Origin: Hymenobacter montanus
GTDB lineage: Bacteria; Bacteroidota; Bacteroidia; Cytophagales; Hymenobacteraceae
Length of the DNA: 64,000 bases
NCBI RefSeq assembly: GCF_014699115.1
Contig: NZ_JACXAD010000005.1
Location: 186,001-250,000 of the forward strand
Reading direction: 5' to 3'
Of the stretch, positions 7,715-15,175 are shown piece by piece (the first letter of the stretch is position 1; every line of letters starts with the position of its first letter). The notes under the pieces were generated by a model, which worked only from the letters and a program-made list of their open reading frames with translations, was not told the origin of the DNA and did not search any database. The position numbers and the translations under genes are program-made.

Positions 7715-10700
7715 TAGAGGGAGTTAGTCGGGGTAAGCGTAGCCATTTCCCCCACACCAAGCAGCTTGTTGATGGGGCCATTGGTCCAAATACTCCGTAG
7801 TACGTCGCTGTCAGCTGAAATCACCGCCCGGCCCGCTTGCCAGACCCGCAGCTGCCCTTCTTCCCGGACGGTGCCCAGCCGGGTGGCCCGCGCGCCCAGC
7901 ACCTGCTCGAAAGCCGGCACGTCTTCCGGCGCCACGGTGGCGAGGAAGCGGGAGTGCGACTCCGCGAAGAGCTGGGCCGGCAGCGCCAGGCCGGTTTCGG
8001 GCAGCACCACCTCAGCCCCCAAGCCGTAGCCGAACGTGCATTCGGCCAACGCCACAGCTAAGCCGCCGTCGCTCAGGTCGTGGCAAGACTGGATGAGGCC
8101 GCGGTCGTTGGCCATTCCCACGAGGGTGTACAGCTGCTTGGCGGACTCGAAGCGTACCCGGGGTACATTGGCTCCTAACTCGCCGTGCAGGGCGTAGAAC
8201 TCCGAGCCACCCAGCTCGTCGTAGGTTTCGCCGAGCAGGTACACCACGTCGCCCGCCTGCTTGAAGTCGCTGGTTACGGCGCGGCGCACGTCTTCCATTT
8301 TGGCCGTCATCGAGTACAGCACGGTGGGGGGCACCGAGATCTTCACTCCGTCGGCCTTGAAGTCGTTTTTCATGCTGTCCTTCCCGCTGGTGAGCGGGAT
8401 GCAGTAGGCCGCGGTGGCATCACGCAGGGCCTCGCACATGCGCACGAGCTTGGCCAGCTTCTGCTTGCCATCGGGGTTGCTGACCGGGTCGTACACCGAA
8501 TCGGGCACGCAGAAATTGTCGTTTACCGACCAAAAAATGCCGTCGCCGGGAGTTAAGTTGGGCAGCTTGGCCCCAACGGCAATAAGCTGCCGCACGGCCT
8601 CATCAAACGCCCCCGCCGACATGTGGTAAGCATCCAGGTCGCCGTAGCGCGGGATAATGCCGTTGCTCACGGCCACCCCTTCCCAGCTCTCAAAATTGAA
8701 GCGCACCACCGCCGCGTCCTGCGGCGCCTGCCCCGTGGCCCCCATCAGCGGCTTAACGATGGTGCGCCCCTTCACCTCGTGGTCGTACTGGCGAATAACC
8801 GACTCGCGCGAGCAGATGTTAAGGCGCCCCAAGAGCTGCCCCAGGGTGGCGGTATAGTCGGCCTCACCCCCCGATCCCCTCTCCGAGGGAGAGGGGGAGC
8901 CTGACGCTAGCCCATCGGAATCGTTCGGCTCCCCCTCTCCCCCGGAGAGGGGGTCGGGGGGTGAGGCAATCCTCGGCTCCGTCAGCACCGGCGGGGTCCA
9001 CTCCGCCTCCAACACCTTGCGGGGCACGCCCTCGTGCAAAAACGCCATGTTGAGCCGCGCCACCGGCGCGCCGGCAAAGCGTACGTCCAGAAAGCCATCG
9101 GCGGTGAAGTGGCCAATGTCGGTCAGCTCCACTTCCATCTCCTGGCCCAGGGCCAGCAGCTCGGTCATGTTGCCGGGTTCCACCACCAGGGTAAAGCGCT
9201 CCTGCGATTCGCTCACAAAAATCTCCCAAGGCCGCAGGCCGGGGTATTTCAGGGGTACCCGCTCCAGCTCCACCACTGCCCCCCCGCTGATGCCCGCCAA
9301 CTCGCCCACCGACGACGAGAGGCCGCCCGCACCGTTGTCGGTGCTGCACTTCAACAGGCCGCGGCGGGAAGCCAGCATCAGGAAGTCCATGGCCAGCTTC
9401 TGGGTGATGGGCGAGCCGATTTGCACGGCCGTGGCGGGGGCCGTTTCGTCTAACTCAATCGACGAGAACGTGGCGCCGTGAATGCCGTCCTTGCCCACCC
9501 GGCCGCCCGCCATCACGATGCGGTCGTTGGCGTCAATCTTCTTCTCCCAGCTGTCGAGGCCCGCGAACTGCATCGGCATCACCGCGCCGGTGCCGCAGTA
9601 CACCAGCGGCTTACCGGCGTAGCGGTCGTCGAATACAATGGCGCCGTTCACCGTGGGTACGCCCGACTTGTTGCCGCCGTCTTCAATGCCCTTGCGTACG
9701 CCCTCCAGGATGCGGCGCGGGTGCAGCTGCCCGCTTAGCAGCGGCCCGTCGTACTCGGGGTTGCCGAAGCACAGCACGTTGGTGTTGAACAGCAGCTGGG
9801 CACCGCCGATGCCGGTGGCCAGCGGATCGCGGTTATTGCCCAGAATGCCGGTGATAGCGCCGCCGTAGGGGTCGATGGCCGAGGGTGAGTTGTGGGTTTC
9901 TACCTTCCACACAAACAGCGAATCGGCGTTGATGCGCACGGCCCCAGCGTTGTCGGAAAATACTTTTACCAGCCAGTCATTGCCGTTGGCGCGGAGTTGC
10001 CGGTCTACCTCGGCGGTGGCGTTTTTGATGTAGGTTTTGAAGAGGGAGTCAACCTGTTTTTCCTCGCCCGTGGCCAAGTCCTTGTAGTTGATCAGGGCCG
10101 AAAACTCCTTGTGCTTGCAGTGCTCCGACCAGGTTTGGGCGATGATTTCCAGCTCGCAGTCGGTGGGGTCGGCGGGCAGGCCGGCGGCGTGGCGCTTAGC
10201 CTGAGTTTCGGGGGCGGCGAAGTAGTCACGCACGGCCCGCATCTCCTCCAGGTTCAGGGCGTAGATGTTGTCTTTCGACAGTTGCAGCAATTCCGCGTCG
10301 CTGCGGCCGGTCAACGAAATCACTTCGGTGATGGCTTCGGCGCCACCGCCGGGGCGCGGCGTGTAGTCACGAATGCCCTCGGCCACGCGGCCCATTTCCA
10401 GCCAGTTGATGAGCTTGTTGCCGAGCAGCTCTTCGGCGATGCGGTGCAGGTCGGCCGCCGGCAGGTCATTTTCGAGCAGGTACAGGCGCTTGCTGAAAAT
10501 GTGCTGGGTGTGGGTATCCAGCGGCTCGTTCAGCAGGTCGGCCAGGGCGTTTTGGGCGGAAGTGCCTTCGTCGTCGGTCACCCCCGGACGGCGGGCCACC
10601 AGAATGTAGGTGGCGAAGCCGGGCGCGGCGGTCAGCTCGTTCAGGCGCACATCGTGCAGCACTGGGTCGGCCAGGCAGCGGGTGGCAAAGTCGCGGAGCT

Positions 10701-10863
10701 GGTTTTCCGTGAGCGGGTAGCGCACCGTGTAGAGGGCCGCGCTGCGCACGCGGCCCGTGGCCAGGCCCAGGTGGCGGGCCGCCGCATCGGCGACGCGCTG
10801 GCCGTCGCCATCGTGCTGGCCGGGTTTGAGCGTGAGCTGGATGGTGTGGGTGGTATCGGACAT
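7714..10863 (-). CDS. purL: Phosphoribosylformylglycinamidine synthase, synthetase subunit
   Basis: The 1049-residue protein has a PurS-like N-terminal region, then the two AIR-synthase-like halves with QTWSEHCKHKEFSALI, VETHNSPSAIDPYGGA, GKDGIHGATFSS, PLTSGKDSMKND and HDLSDGGLAVALAEC. It has no fused glutaminase domain; that is the separate purQ product immediately downstream. It converts FGAR to FGAM with ATP and ammonia. Residues about 632-667 (IASPPDPLSGGEGE ... SERGSGGEA) are the translation of a 107-bp inverted-repeat insertion in the linker between the two halves. The start is preceded by a 33-bp-arm hairpin rather than a clear ribosome binding site. Confidence 0.96.
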   Translation of the reverse strand: MSDTTHTIQLTLKPGQHDGDGQRVADAAARHLGLATGRVRSAALYTVRYPLTENQLRDFATRCLADPVLHDVRLNELTAAPGFATYILVARRPGVTDDEGTSAQNALADLLNEPLDTHTQHIFSKRLYLLENDLPAADLHRIAEELLGNKLINWLEMGRVAEGIRDYTPRPGGGAEAITEVISLTGRSDAELLQLSKDNIYALNLEEMRAVRDYFAAPETQAKRHAAGLPADPTDCELEIIAQTWSEHCKHKEFSALINYKDLATGEEKQVDSLFKTYIKNATAEVDRQLRANGNDWLVKVFSDNAGAVRINADSLFVWKVETHNSPSAIDPYGGAITGILGNNRDPLATGIGGAQLLFNTNVLCFGNPEYDGPLLSGQLHPRRILEGVRKGIEDGGNKSGVPTVNGAIVFDDRYAGKPLVYCGTGAVMPMQFAGLDSWEKKIDANDRIVMAGGRVGKDGIHGATFSSIELDETAPATAVQIGSPITQKLAMDFLMLASRRGLLKCSTDNGAGGLSSSVGELAGISGGAVVELERVPLKYPGLRPWEIFVSESQERFTLVVEPGNMTELLALGQEMEVELTDIGHFTADGFLDVRFAGAPVARLNMAFLHEGVPRKVLEAEWTPPVLTEPRIASPPDPLSGGEGEPNDSDGLASGSPSPSERGSGGEADYTATLGQLLGRLNICSRESVIRQYDHEVKGRTIVKPLMGATGQAPQDAAVVRFNFESWEGVAVSNGIIPRYGDLDAYHMSAGAFDEAVRQLIAVGAKLPNLTPGDGIFWSVNDNFCVPDSVYDPVSNPDGKQKLAKLVRMCEALRDATAAYCIPLTSGKDSMKNDFKADGVKISVPPTVLYSMTAKMEDVRRAVTSDFKQAGDVVYLLGETYDELGGSEFYALHGELGANVPRVRFESAKQLYTLVGMANDRGLIQSCHDLSDGGLAVALAECTFGYGLGAEVVLPETGLALPAQLFAESHSRFLATVAPEDVPAFEQVLGARATRLGTVREEGQLRVWQAGRAVISADSDVLRSIWTNGPINKLLGVGEMATLTPTNSL
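8861..8967. mobile_element. 107-bp MITE-like palindromic insertion inside purL
   Basis: Two 41-bp copies (8861-8901 and 8927-8967) in inverted orientation differ at only about two positions and are separated by 25 unique bases. The outer ends are GCCTCACCCCCC and GGGGGGTGAGGC. The inner palindrome contains GGCTCCCCCTCTCCCCCGGA. It has the same ends as the DUF559 unit at 6211-6779 but carries no gene. Translated, it adds about 36 residues to PurL without breaking the frame. Confidence 0.8.
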
Positions 10864-10868
10864 TTAGT

Positions 10869-10975
10869 TTGGTGCTTGGAGCCTGGTGCTTGGTGCTTGG
10901 TCATTTGGGCTATCGAAGCCGTATCACATCTGGATACGAACAACCAAGCACCAAGCACCAGGCTCCAAGCACCAA
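10869..10975. repeat. Perfect 33-bp-arm inverted repeat in the pyrE-purL gap
   Basis: The arm at 10869-10901 (TTGGTGCTTGGAGCCTGGTG and onwards) and the arm at 10943-10975 are exact reverse complements with a 41-bp loop. Each arm is built from reiterated GGTGCTTGG units. It fills almost the whole space between the pyrE stop and the purL start, so a strong hairpin would form just before purL in a readthrough transcript. Confidence 0.9.
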
Positions 10976-10978
10976 CAA

Positions 10979-11605
10979 TCAGAACGCTTTTTCCGGCCGG
11001 CTGCCGGGCTTTACTACTGGTACGCCGGCGGCGCACAGGGGGCAGCTCTCGGGGGCAAAAGTCGCGGCTTGTACCGAGAGCAGCGCAAAGTGGGGGAAAC
11101 GCAGTCCGCCTTTTCCGCTGGTGCGGTCAATCAGGGAGGCGACGGCCAGTACTTGCGCGCCCTGGTCGCTCAGCACCTGCGCTACTTCCAGGGTGCTCTT
11201 GCCGGTGGTCACCACATCTTCCGCGATGATGATTTTTTCGCCCGGCGTCACGCTGAACCCCCGGCGCAGGGTCATCTGCCCGTTGGCGTCGCGCTCGGTA
11301 AAGATGCCGGGCACCCCCAACTGCCGGGCCAGCTCATAGCCAATCACCAAGCCGCCCATGGCCGGGCCGACCACCCCATCGGGTTGCAGGCCCGCGGCTC
11401 GAATCTGGGCCGCCAGCGCCGCCGCCGCCGGGGCCGTCAGCTCGGGTCGGCGCAGGAAGCGCGCGCACTGCACGTAAGTGTCGGAGTGCAAGCCCGACGA
11501 CAGCCGGAAGTGCCCGCGCAGCAACGCATCTTCCTGCTGCAGCTGCTGCTCCAGCAGGCCGGCATCGAGTGTGGGGGAAGAAGTGGTTTCGGAGAATACA
11601 GTCAT
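10979..11605 (-). CDS. pyrE: Orotate phosphoribosyltransferase
   Basis: MTVFSETTSSPTLDAGLLEQ at 11605 is the likely start (another ATG lies three codons upstream). The roughly 208-residue protein has LSSGLHSDTYVQCARFL, VVGPAMGGLVIGYELARQLGVPGIFTERD and the PRPP loop IIIAEDVVTTGKSTLEV (about residues 124-140). It couples orotate with PRPP to give OMP. It lies between pyrF and purL on the same strand. It has extra cysteines near the C-terminus (ESCPLCAAGVPVVKPGSRP), as seen in many PyrE of this type. Confidence 0.95.
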   Translation of the reverse strand: MTVFSETTSSPTLDAGLLEQQLQQEDALLRGHFRLSSGLHSDTYVQCARFLRRPELTAPAAAALAAQIRAAGLQPDGVVGPAMGGLVIGYELARQLGVPGIFTERDANGQMTLRRGFSVTPGEKIIIAEDVVTTGKSTLEVAQVLSDQGAQVLAVASLIDRTSGKGGLRFPHFALLSVQAATFAPESCPLCAAGVPVVKPGSRPEKAF

Positions 11606-11654
11606 TTGTCGCAATTCAGATATGCAAAAAGCCGCGGGGCAGCGGCTTTAGGGT

Positions 11655-12434
11655 TTAGGCGTGCGCAGGGTTCTTTACAGTCCGGAATTGATTGATCTCC
11701 TGCATCAGCTCGCGGGCCGCCCGGCCAGCGTCCGCCGCCTGCCAGATGCCCCGCGAGGAGTTAATCAGCAAGCCGCTGCCATCGGCCCGCAGCCCGGCCC
11801 GTAGCGTGGCCGACAAGTCGCCCCCCTGGGCCCCAATGCCGGGCACCAGAAACCACTGCGTTGGGCACGCGGCCCGCAATTTGGCCAGGTTAGCCGGCTC
11901 GGTGGCGCCCACCACCAGCCCGATGGTCGATTCGGTTAGCTCCTCGTCCACCAGGCGAGCCAGCCGGGCAGCCCAATCACTGATTGAGCCGCCGCGGGTC
12001 AGGGCGGCGTCCTGCAAGCCATGCTGCGGCTTGTTGGAAGTTTTGGCCAGGGAAAACACCAGCTTACCAGGCCGGGCGAAGGGTCGGATGGTGTCGTCGC
12101 CCATGTAGGGGTTCACCGTCACGGCATCGGCTCCGACCACGTCGTAGGCGAAACGGGCGTAGTGCTCGGCCGTGTTGGCGATGTCCCCGAATTTACCGTC
12201 CAAAATCACGGGGATGTCGGCCGGGATGCTGCGCACTGTTTGTTGGAGCAGGGCCACTCCGTTTTCACGACTCAGAAAGAACGCTAGGTTGGGTTTGAAG
12301 GCGGCGGCGTAGGCCGCCGTTTCGGCAATGACTTCGCGCAGCCGCTTGGTGGCCGGGGCATCGTCGCCCGTAGGGTCGAGGCCCACGCAAAGGAGGGAAT
12401 TGGTAGCTTGAATGCGGGTGAGCAGCTTTTGCAT
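11655..12434 (-). CDS. pyrF: Orotidine 5'-phosphate decarboxylase (type 2)
   Basis: The 259-residue protein starts MQKLLTRIQATNSLLCVGLDP and shows FKPNLAFF, the catalytic DGKFGDIANTAEHYA (family form D-x-K-x-x-D-I; the usual Arg after Lys is Phe here), NPYMGDDTI, and LVPGIGAQGGD followed by NSSRGI for phosphate binding. It removes CO2 from OMP to form UMP. It is placed 40 bp after the dihydroorotate dehydrogenase-like gene and 49 bp before pyrE, consistent with one transcript. Confidence 0.95.
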   Translation of the reverse strand: MQKLLTRIQATNSLLCVGLDPTGDDAPATKRLREVIAETAAYAAAFKPNLAFFLSRENGVALLQQTVRSIPADIPVILDGKFGDIANTAEHYARFAYDVVGADAVTVNPYMGDDTIRPFARPGKLVFSLAKTSNKPQHGLQDAALTRGGSISDWAARLARLVDEELTESTIGLVVGATEPANLAKLRAACPTQWFLVPGIGAQGGDLSATLRAGLRADGSGLLINSSRGIWQAADAGRAARELMQEINQFRTVKNPAHA

Positions 12435-12474
12435 CGGTAAGGGGCAAGGGTGATGAAAAGAAAGACCCTACAGC

Positions 12475-13323
12475 CTACCGGGCCGCGGGCATCTGGTGGG
12501 CAACTTCCGAGGCCAGCCGCGCCGAGAGGCCCGGCGATAGCCATTCGCCGCTGGCCACCTGCACGGCGTGGGCCCCTACCCGCAGGTAGTCTTCCACATC
12601 GCGCAGCGTAAAGATGCCGCCCGCGCCGAAAATGGGCAAGCGCAGCTGCGGGTCGTTTGCCAGCTCCCACACGCAGCGCAGGGCCAGCGGTCGCAGGGCC
12701 TCGCCCGAGAGCCCGCCCACCAGCGGCGCGGCGGGCGGGCCGGCCGGCAGGTGCAGTACTTTCAGGGTATTGGTAGCCGCCAGCGCCGTTGCGCCGCCTT
12801 CCTGCGCGCCCAGGGCTAACCCCCGAATGTGGTCGGGCCACGGGGGCAGCTTCACAATCACGGCCGCGTCGGCGCGCAGCTCGGTGCGCACGGCTTCGGT
12901 GGCCTCGCGCACAAAGCGGGGGGTTATTTCAGACCCCGCGCTCGAGTGCGGGGCTGCGATGTACACCTCCAGCCCCGCCAGCTGCTCGCCAGCCTCGCGC
13001 TCGAGGTAGCGCGCAATCTTGCGGAAGCCCGGCACGCCCGGCGCCGTGATGCTCACGAATACCGGCACGCCGAAGCGCCGCAGCCGCGGCAGGTGCTCGT
13101 GCACCAGCAGCTCCGCTCCTTCCACGCGTAAGTCGGTGCGGTTGAGCAGGGTTTGGTCGGCCACTTGCAGAATGCCCTCGTCGCCGGGCAAGCCGGGGCG
13201 GGGCTCCATGGTCACGGTTTTGGTGAATATCGCGCCCAGCCGCTCGTAGCCGGGGCCGTCGAGTTCCCAGGGCGCCGTGGCCAAGCACACGGAGTTTTGT
13301 AAAGTAATAGCGCCGAGCTTCAT
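12475..13323 (-). CDS. Dihydroorotate dehydrogenase-like flavoprotein (divergent)
   Basis: The 282-residue protein has the DHOD barrel pattern: MKLGAITLQNSVCLATAPWEL, IFTKTVTMEPRPGLPG, VIVKLPPWPDH, ATNTLKVLH and the FMN-phosphate region PIFGAGGIFTLRDVEDYLRVGAHAVQVAS. The position that in class 1 enzymes carries catalytic Cys in N-x-S-C-P-N reads LEVYIAAPHSS, so the usual base is missing and a Ser or His may act, or the protein may have another role. It is first in the pyr/pur run, which supports a pyrimidine function. I do not assign pyrD with certainty. Confidence 0.8.
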   Translation of the reverse strand: MKLGAITLQNSVCLATAPWELDGPGYERLGAIFTKTVTMEPRPGLPGDEGILQVADQTLLNRTDLRVEGAELLVHEHLPRLRRFGVPVFVSITAPGVPGFRKIARYLEREAGEQLAGLEVYIAAPHSSAGSEITPRFVREATEAVRTELRADAAVIVKLPPWPDHIRGLALGAQEGGATALAATNTLKVLHLPAGPPAAPLVGGLSGEALRPLALRCVWELANDPQLRLPIFGAGGIFTLRDVEDYLRVGAHAVQVASGEWLSPGLSARLASEVAHQMPAAR

Positions 13324-13522
13324 AGGTTTTTGATTATTGGTTGCTCCTGGTCAGTTGGCGGGCGTCAGGCCCTGGGGTAGCCCGGCGGCGCGGCTTCCGA
13401 AGTTAGCGTACCCAAGAGGCGAGGGTGTTGGCATGCACTAGGGAATGAGAGGTTCTATGTCTTAGGGGTTGAATTGGTTAGGGGTCGACTATTCAATGAC
13501 TCGGATTCGGGCCAGCCGGGCA

Positions 13523-13551
13523 CAAAAAAACCGTTTCGAAATCCGAAACGG
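13523..13551 (-). terminator. Intrinsic terminator
   Basis: On the minus strand CCGTTTCG-GATTT-CGAAACGG is followed by a run of seven T. It lies upstream of the dihydroorotate dehydrogenase-like gene. Confidence 0.8.
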
Positions 13552-13671
13552 CGGCGGGGCAACCACCCCAAAAAACAGAAAAACCAACGGGGGCCGAAAC
13601 CTTCCGGTCTCGCTGCGGAGCTGCCTGGTCCAGCATTCCGCACTTCAGCAACTGGAGTTGGGGGTGAAGCA
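13524..13671 (-). ncRNA. Candidate structured RNA or attenuator leader upstream of the pyr/pur genes
   Basis: A promoter-like pair lies just upstream and a clear intrinsic terminator closes the segment, defining a transcript of about 148 nt on the minus strand. It can form local stems: CTTCA/TGAAG around AACTCCAGTT, TGCGGA/TCCGCA, CGAGACC-GGAA-GGTTTCG, and a long-range CACCCC/GGGGTG pair. It lacks the SRP RNA asymmetric loop. It could be an independent small RNA, or the leader of the pyrimidine/purine genes that begin 200 bp downstream. Confidence 0.5.
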
Positions 13672-13676
13672 CGGCG

Positions 13677-13705
13677 CAAAATTACGGAATGATTACGTCG
13701 CGCAA
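13677..13705 (-). promoter_or_regulatory. Bacteroidota-type promoter (TTG-N18-TAATTTTG)
   Basis: On the minus strand TTG (13703-13705) is followed by 18 nt and TAATTTTG (13677-13684), matching the -33/-7 consensus TTG / TAnnTTTG. The predicted start is near 13671, leading into the structured RNA and possibly the whole pyr/pur run. Confidence 0.55.
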
Positions 13706-13843
13706 CTCATCAATAATGTTAATTTTTTGCTGATGCTTTTTTTCAAAGAAATTTTGCGTCCATGTTTTCTGCGAACGGAATCAAATAGTCGGCTTTTCGG
13801 CTGGTACGGGGCTGAAAATCTTTTTTTTAACAGAATTCTATGC

Positions 13844-13875
13844 TTGCGCTGCATTTAACACAGCCCGTAACTTTG
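13844..13875 (+). promoter_or_regulatory. Bacteroidota-type promoter (TTG-N21-TAACTTTG)
   Basis: TTG at 13844-13846 and TAACTTTG at 13868-13875, spaced by 21 nt. The predicted start near 13880 leads directly into a short transcript ended by the strong terminator at 13923-13980. Confidence 0.5.
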
Positions 13876-13879
13876 ACTC

Positions 13880-13978
13880 TTTGCTCCGCTACATAGAATA
13901 TCGAAGCGCTTTGCGCTAGTATCTAACCCTAAAAAGCCCGGGCTACTTAAACGTAAGTAGCCCGGGCTTTTTAGGGTT
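13880..13978 (+). ncRNA. Candidate ~95-nt small RNA
   Basis: The segment lies between a promoter match and a strong terminator and has no reading frame. Before the terminator it can form an AGCGC-TTT-GCGCT hairpin. The next gene on the right is on the opposite strand, so this is not an mRNA leader. Confidence 0.4.
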
Positions 13979-13980
13979 AG
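13923..13980. terminator. Strong bidirectional terminator
   Basis: 27-bp perfect arms (CTAACCCTAAAAAGCCCGGG and onwards) around an AACG tetraloop give A-tract, GC stem and T-tract in both directions. It ends the minus-strand nuclease gene on its right and any plus-strand transcript from its left. Confidence 0.92.
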
Positions 13981-14007
13981 CCACGAATGATCGGGGCCCC
14001 GACCGCG

Positions 14008-14886
14008 TCAGGAAGTCGGGCCCCTATCAACTTGCGCCTCAATCAGGTCCTGCACCTCTTCCGACACGGCCGAGAGGATGTCGTACCCGGTAGCTTCCTC
14101 AATGGCATCTACACTGGTCCGGTAGCTACCCCAGGCGGTGCTGATGGAGTTGTTGTTGGGCATGTCCACGGCGATGACGCGGGTGCTGGTGGTCACGCTG
14201 CTGGCGTCGCCCCCCTCGGGCAGCACCACCAGCACTTTCCAGCAGTTGCTGGGCACGGTAATGCGGCCTTTGTCGATGGTGGTGGCATAACCGTTACTGC
14301 CGGTGCCGCCCTGGCCGTAGCTGCCCGCGATGAGGTACACTTCGTTGCCTTGATTGACCAGGGTACGGGCATAGGTTTCGAGGCCGGCCCAGGTCCGCTG
14401 GTTATTAGTGGGAGCCTGCGGCATCATGTTGGTCATGAGAAAGGTGGCCGAATTGTCGGCGGCCGAGCAGGTGCGGTCGGCCGACGGGCAGACGTGGCCC
14501 CGGTCGAAGCCCGAGCCGCGGTAGCTGGTACTACCCACTCGGTACCAGCCCTTGGGCAGGGTGACATCGGCCGCGAAGTTGTCCTGCCGGTCGCTACCCC
14601 CCAGCCAGTCGCTGCTTAAGTGCCAACTCACCCAGTTGGGCTTGCCCCGATCGCGGCTGTACGAAATGGTGTACTGATCTTTGACTATCAGATAGTTATT
14701 AGGCGAATTAATGGCATCGGCTTCGGCACCGCTGGGGTTGCCCATCGCGAGGTTGTCGGCTTCGGCCGCAGCCCGCGTGCTCGCGGCAACTGCCGGACTA
14801 GCAGGAGCAAGTTCTTCTTTCGAACAGGCGGTGGCTAAGGCCGCAAGCAAGGTCAGCCTGCTAAGGCGGGTAACGGAAATCTTCAT
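14008..14886 (-). CDS. DNA/RNA non-specific endonuclease, lipoprotein (NUC family)
   Basis: The 292-residue protein has a lipoprotein signal (LTLLAALATACSKEE, lipobox Cys near residue 21), so it is probably membrane-anchored and exported. The nuclease domain starts near residue 65 and has the catalytic motif FDRGHVCPSADRT (His about residue 128), then ATFLMTNMMPQAPTNNQRTWAGLE with the Mg-binding Asn, and EVYLIAGSYG. It would cleave DNA and RNA non-specifically outside the cytoplasm. A close paralog is at 41792-42655. It is a single gene followed by a strong terminator. Confidence 0.93.
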   Translation of the reverse strand: MKISVTRLSRLTLLAALATACSKEELAPASPAVAASTRAAAEADNLAMGNPSGAEADAINSPNNYLIVKDQYTISYSRDRGKPNWVSWHLSSDWLGGSDRQDNFAADVTLPKGWYRVGSTSYRGSGFDRGHVCPSADRTCSAADNSATFLMTNMMPQAPTNNQRTWAGLETYARTLVNQGNEVYLIAGSYGQGGTGSNGYATTIDKGRITVPSNCWKVLVVLPEGGDASSVTTSTRVIAVDMPNNNSISTAWGSYRTSVDAIEEATGYDILSAVSEEVQDLIEAQVDRGPTS

Positions 14887-15175
14887 GAAGTAGGTGAAGC
14901 CAAGTGAATCAGGGTATAAGAAGGTCGCAAAAGTCTTTCGCCGGCGTTAACTCAATAAGTCCGCAATATTACTTAAGTTTTAAAGGTGGATACGAGGTTT
15001 TTTTCAATACATGCTGTTGTATTATAGCCGTTTATATCATAATCAAAATCCTCATTTTATCTTAATAATATTAAAAAATTCAAATAATCTGTAAAGGCAA
15101 GAAAGCAATTGGACCTTCCCCCACGGGTGTTGCCGGAAATACCAACCAAGCCTGTGAGCGCAGAAGACACACGTT
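14887..15175. other. AT-rich intergenic region
   Basis: 289 bp between two minus-strand genes, with long A/T runs at 14990-15090. It probably holds the promoter of the nuclease gene; I see no clean -33/-7 pair and no gene. Confidence 0.4.

Noticed and set aside
9892..11229. 445-codon frame on the plus strand
   Set aside because: It spans purL, the hairpin and pyrE on the opposite strand; a real gene would not cross these. The part over the hairpin reads LEPGAWCLV, a repeat translation.
13524..13671. Possible SRP (4.5S) RNA because of a GACCGGAAGG tetraloop
   Set aside because: The stem around the GGAA loop is continuous; the conserved asymmetric and symmetric internal loops of SRP domain IV are missing.
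13469..13858. Plus-strand 129-codon frame upstream of the pyr genes
   Set aside because: It crosses a minus-strand terminator and promoter, and has low-complexity charged and hydrophobic runs without a family pattern.
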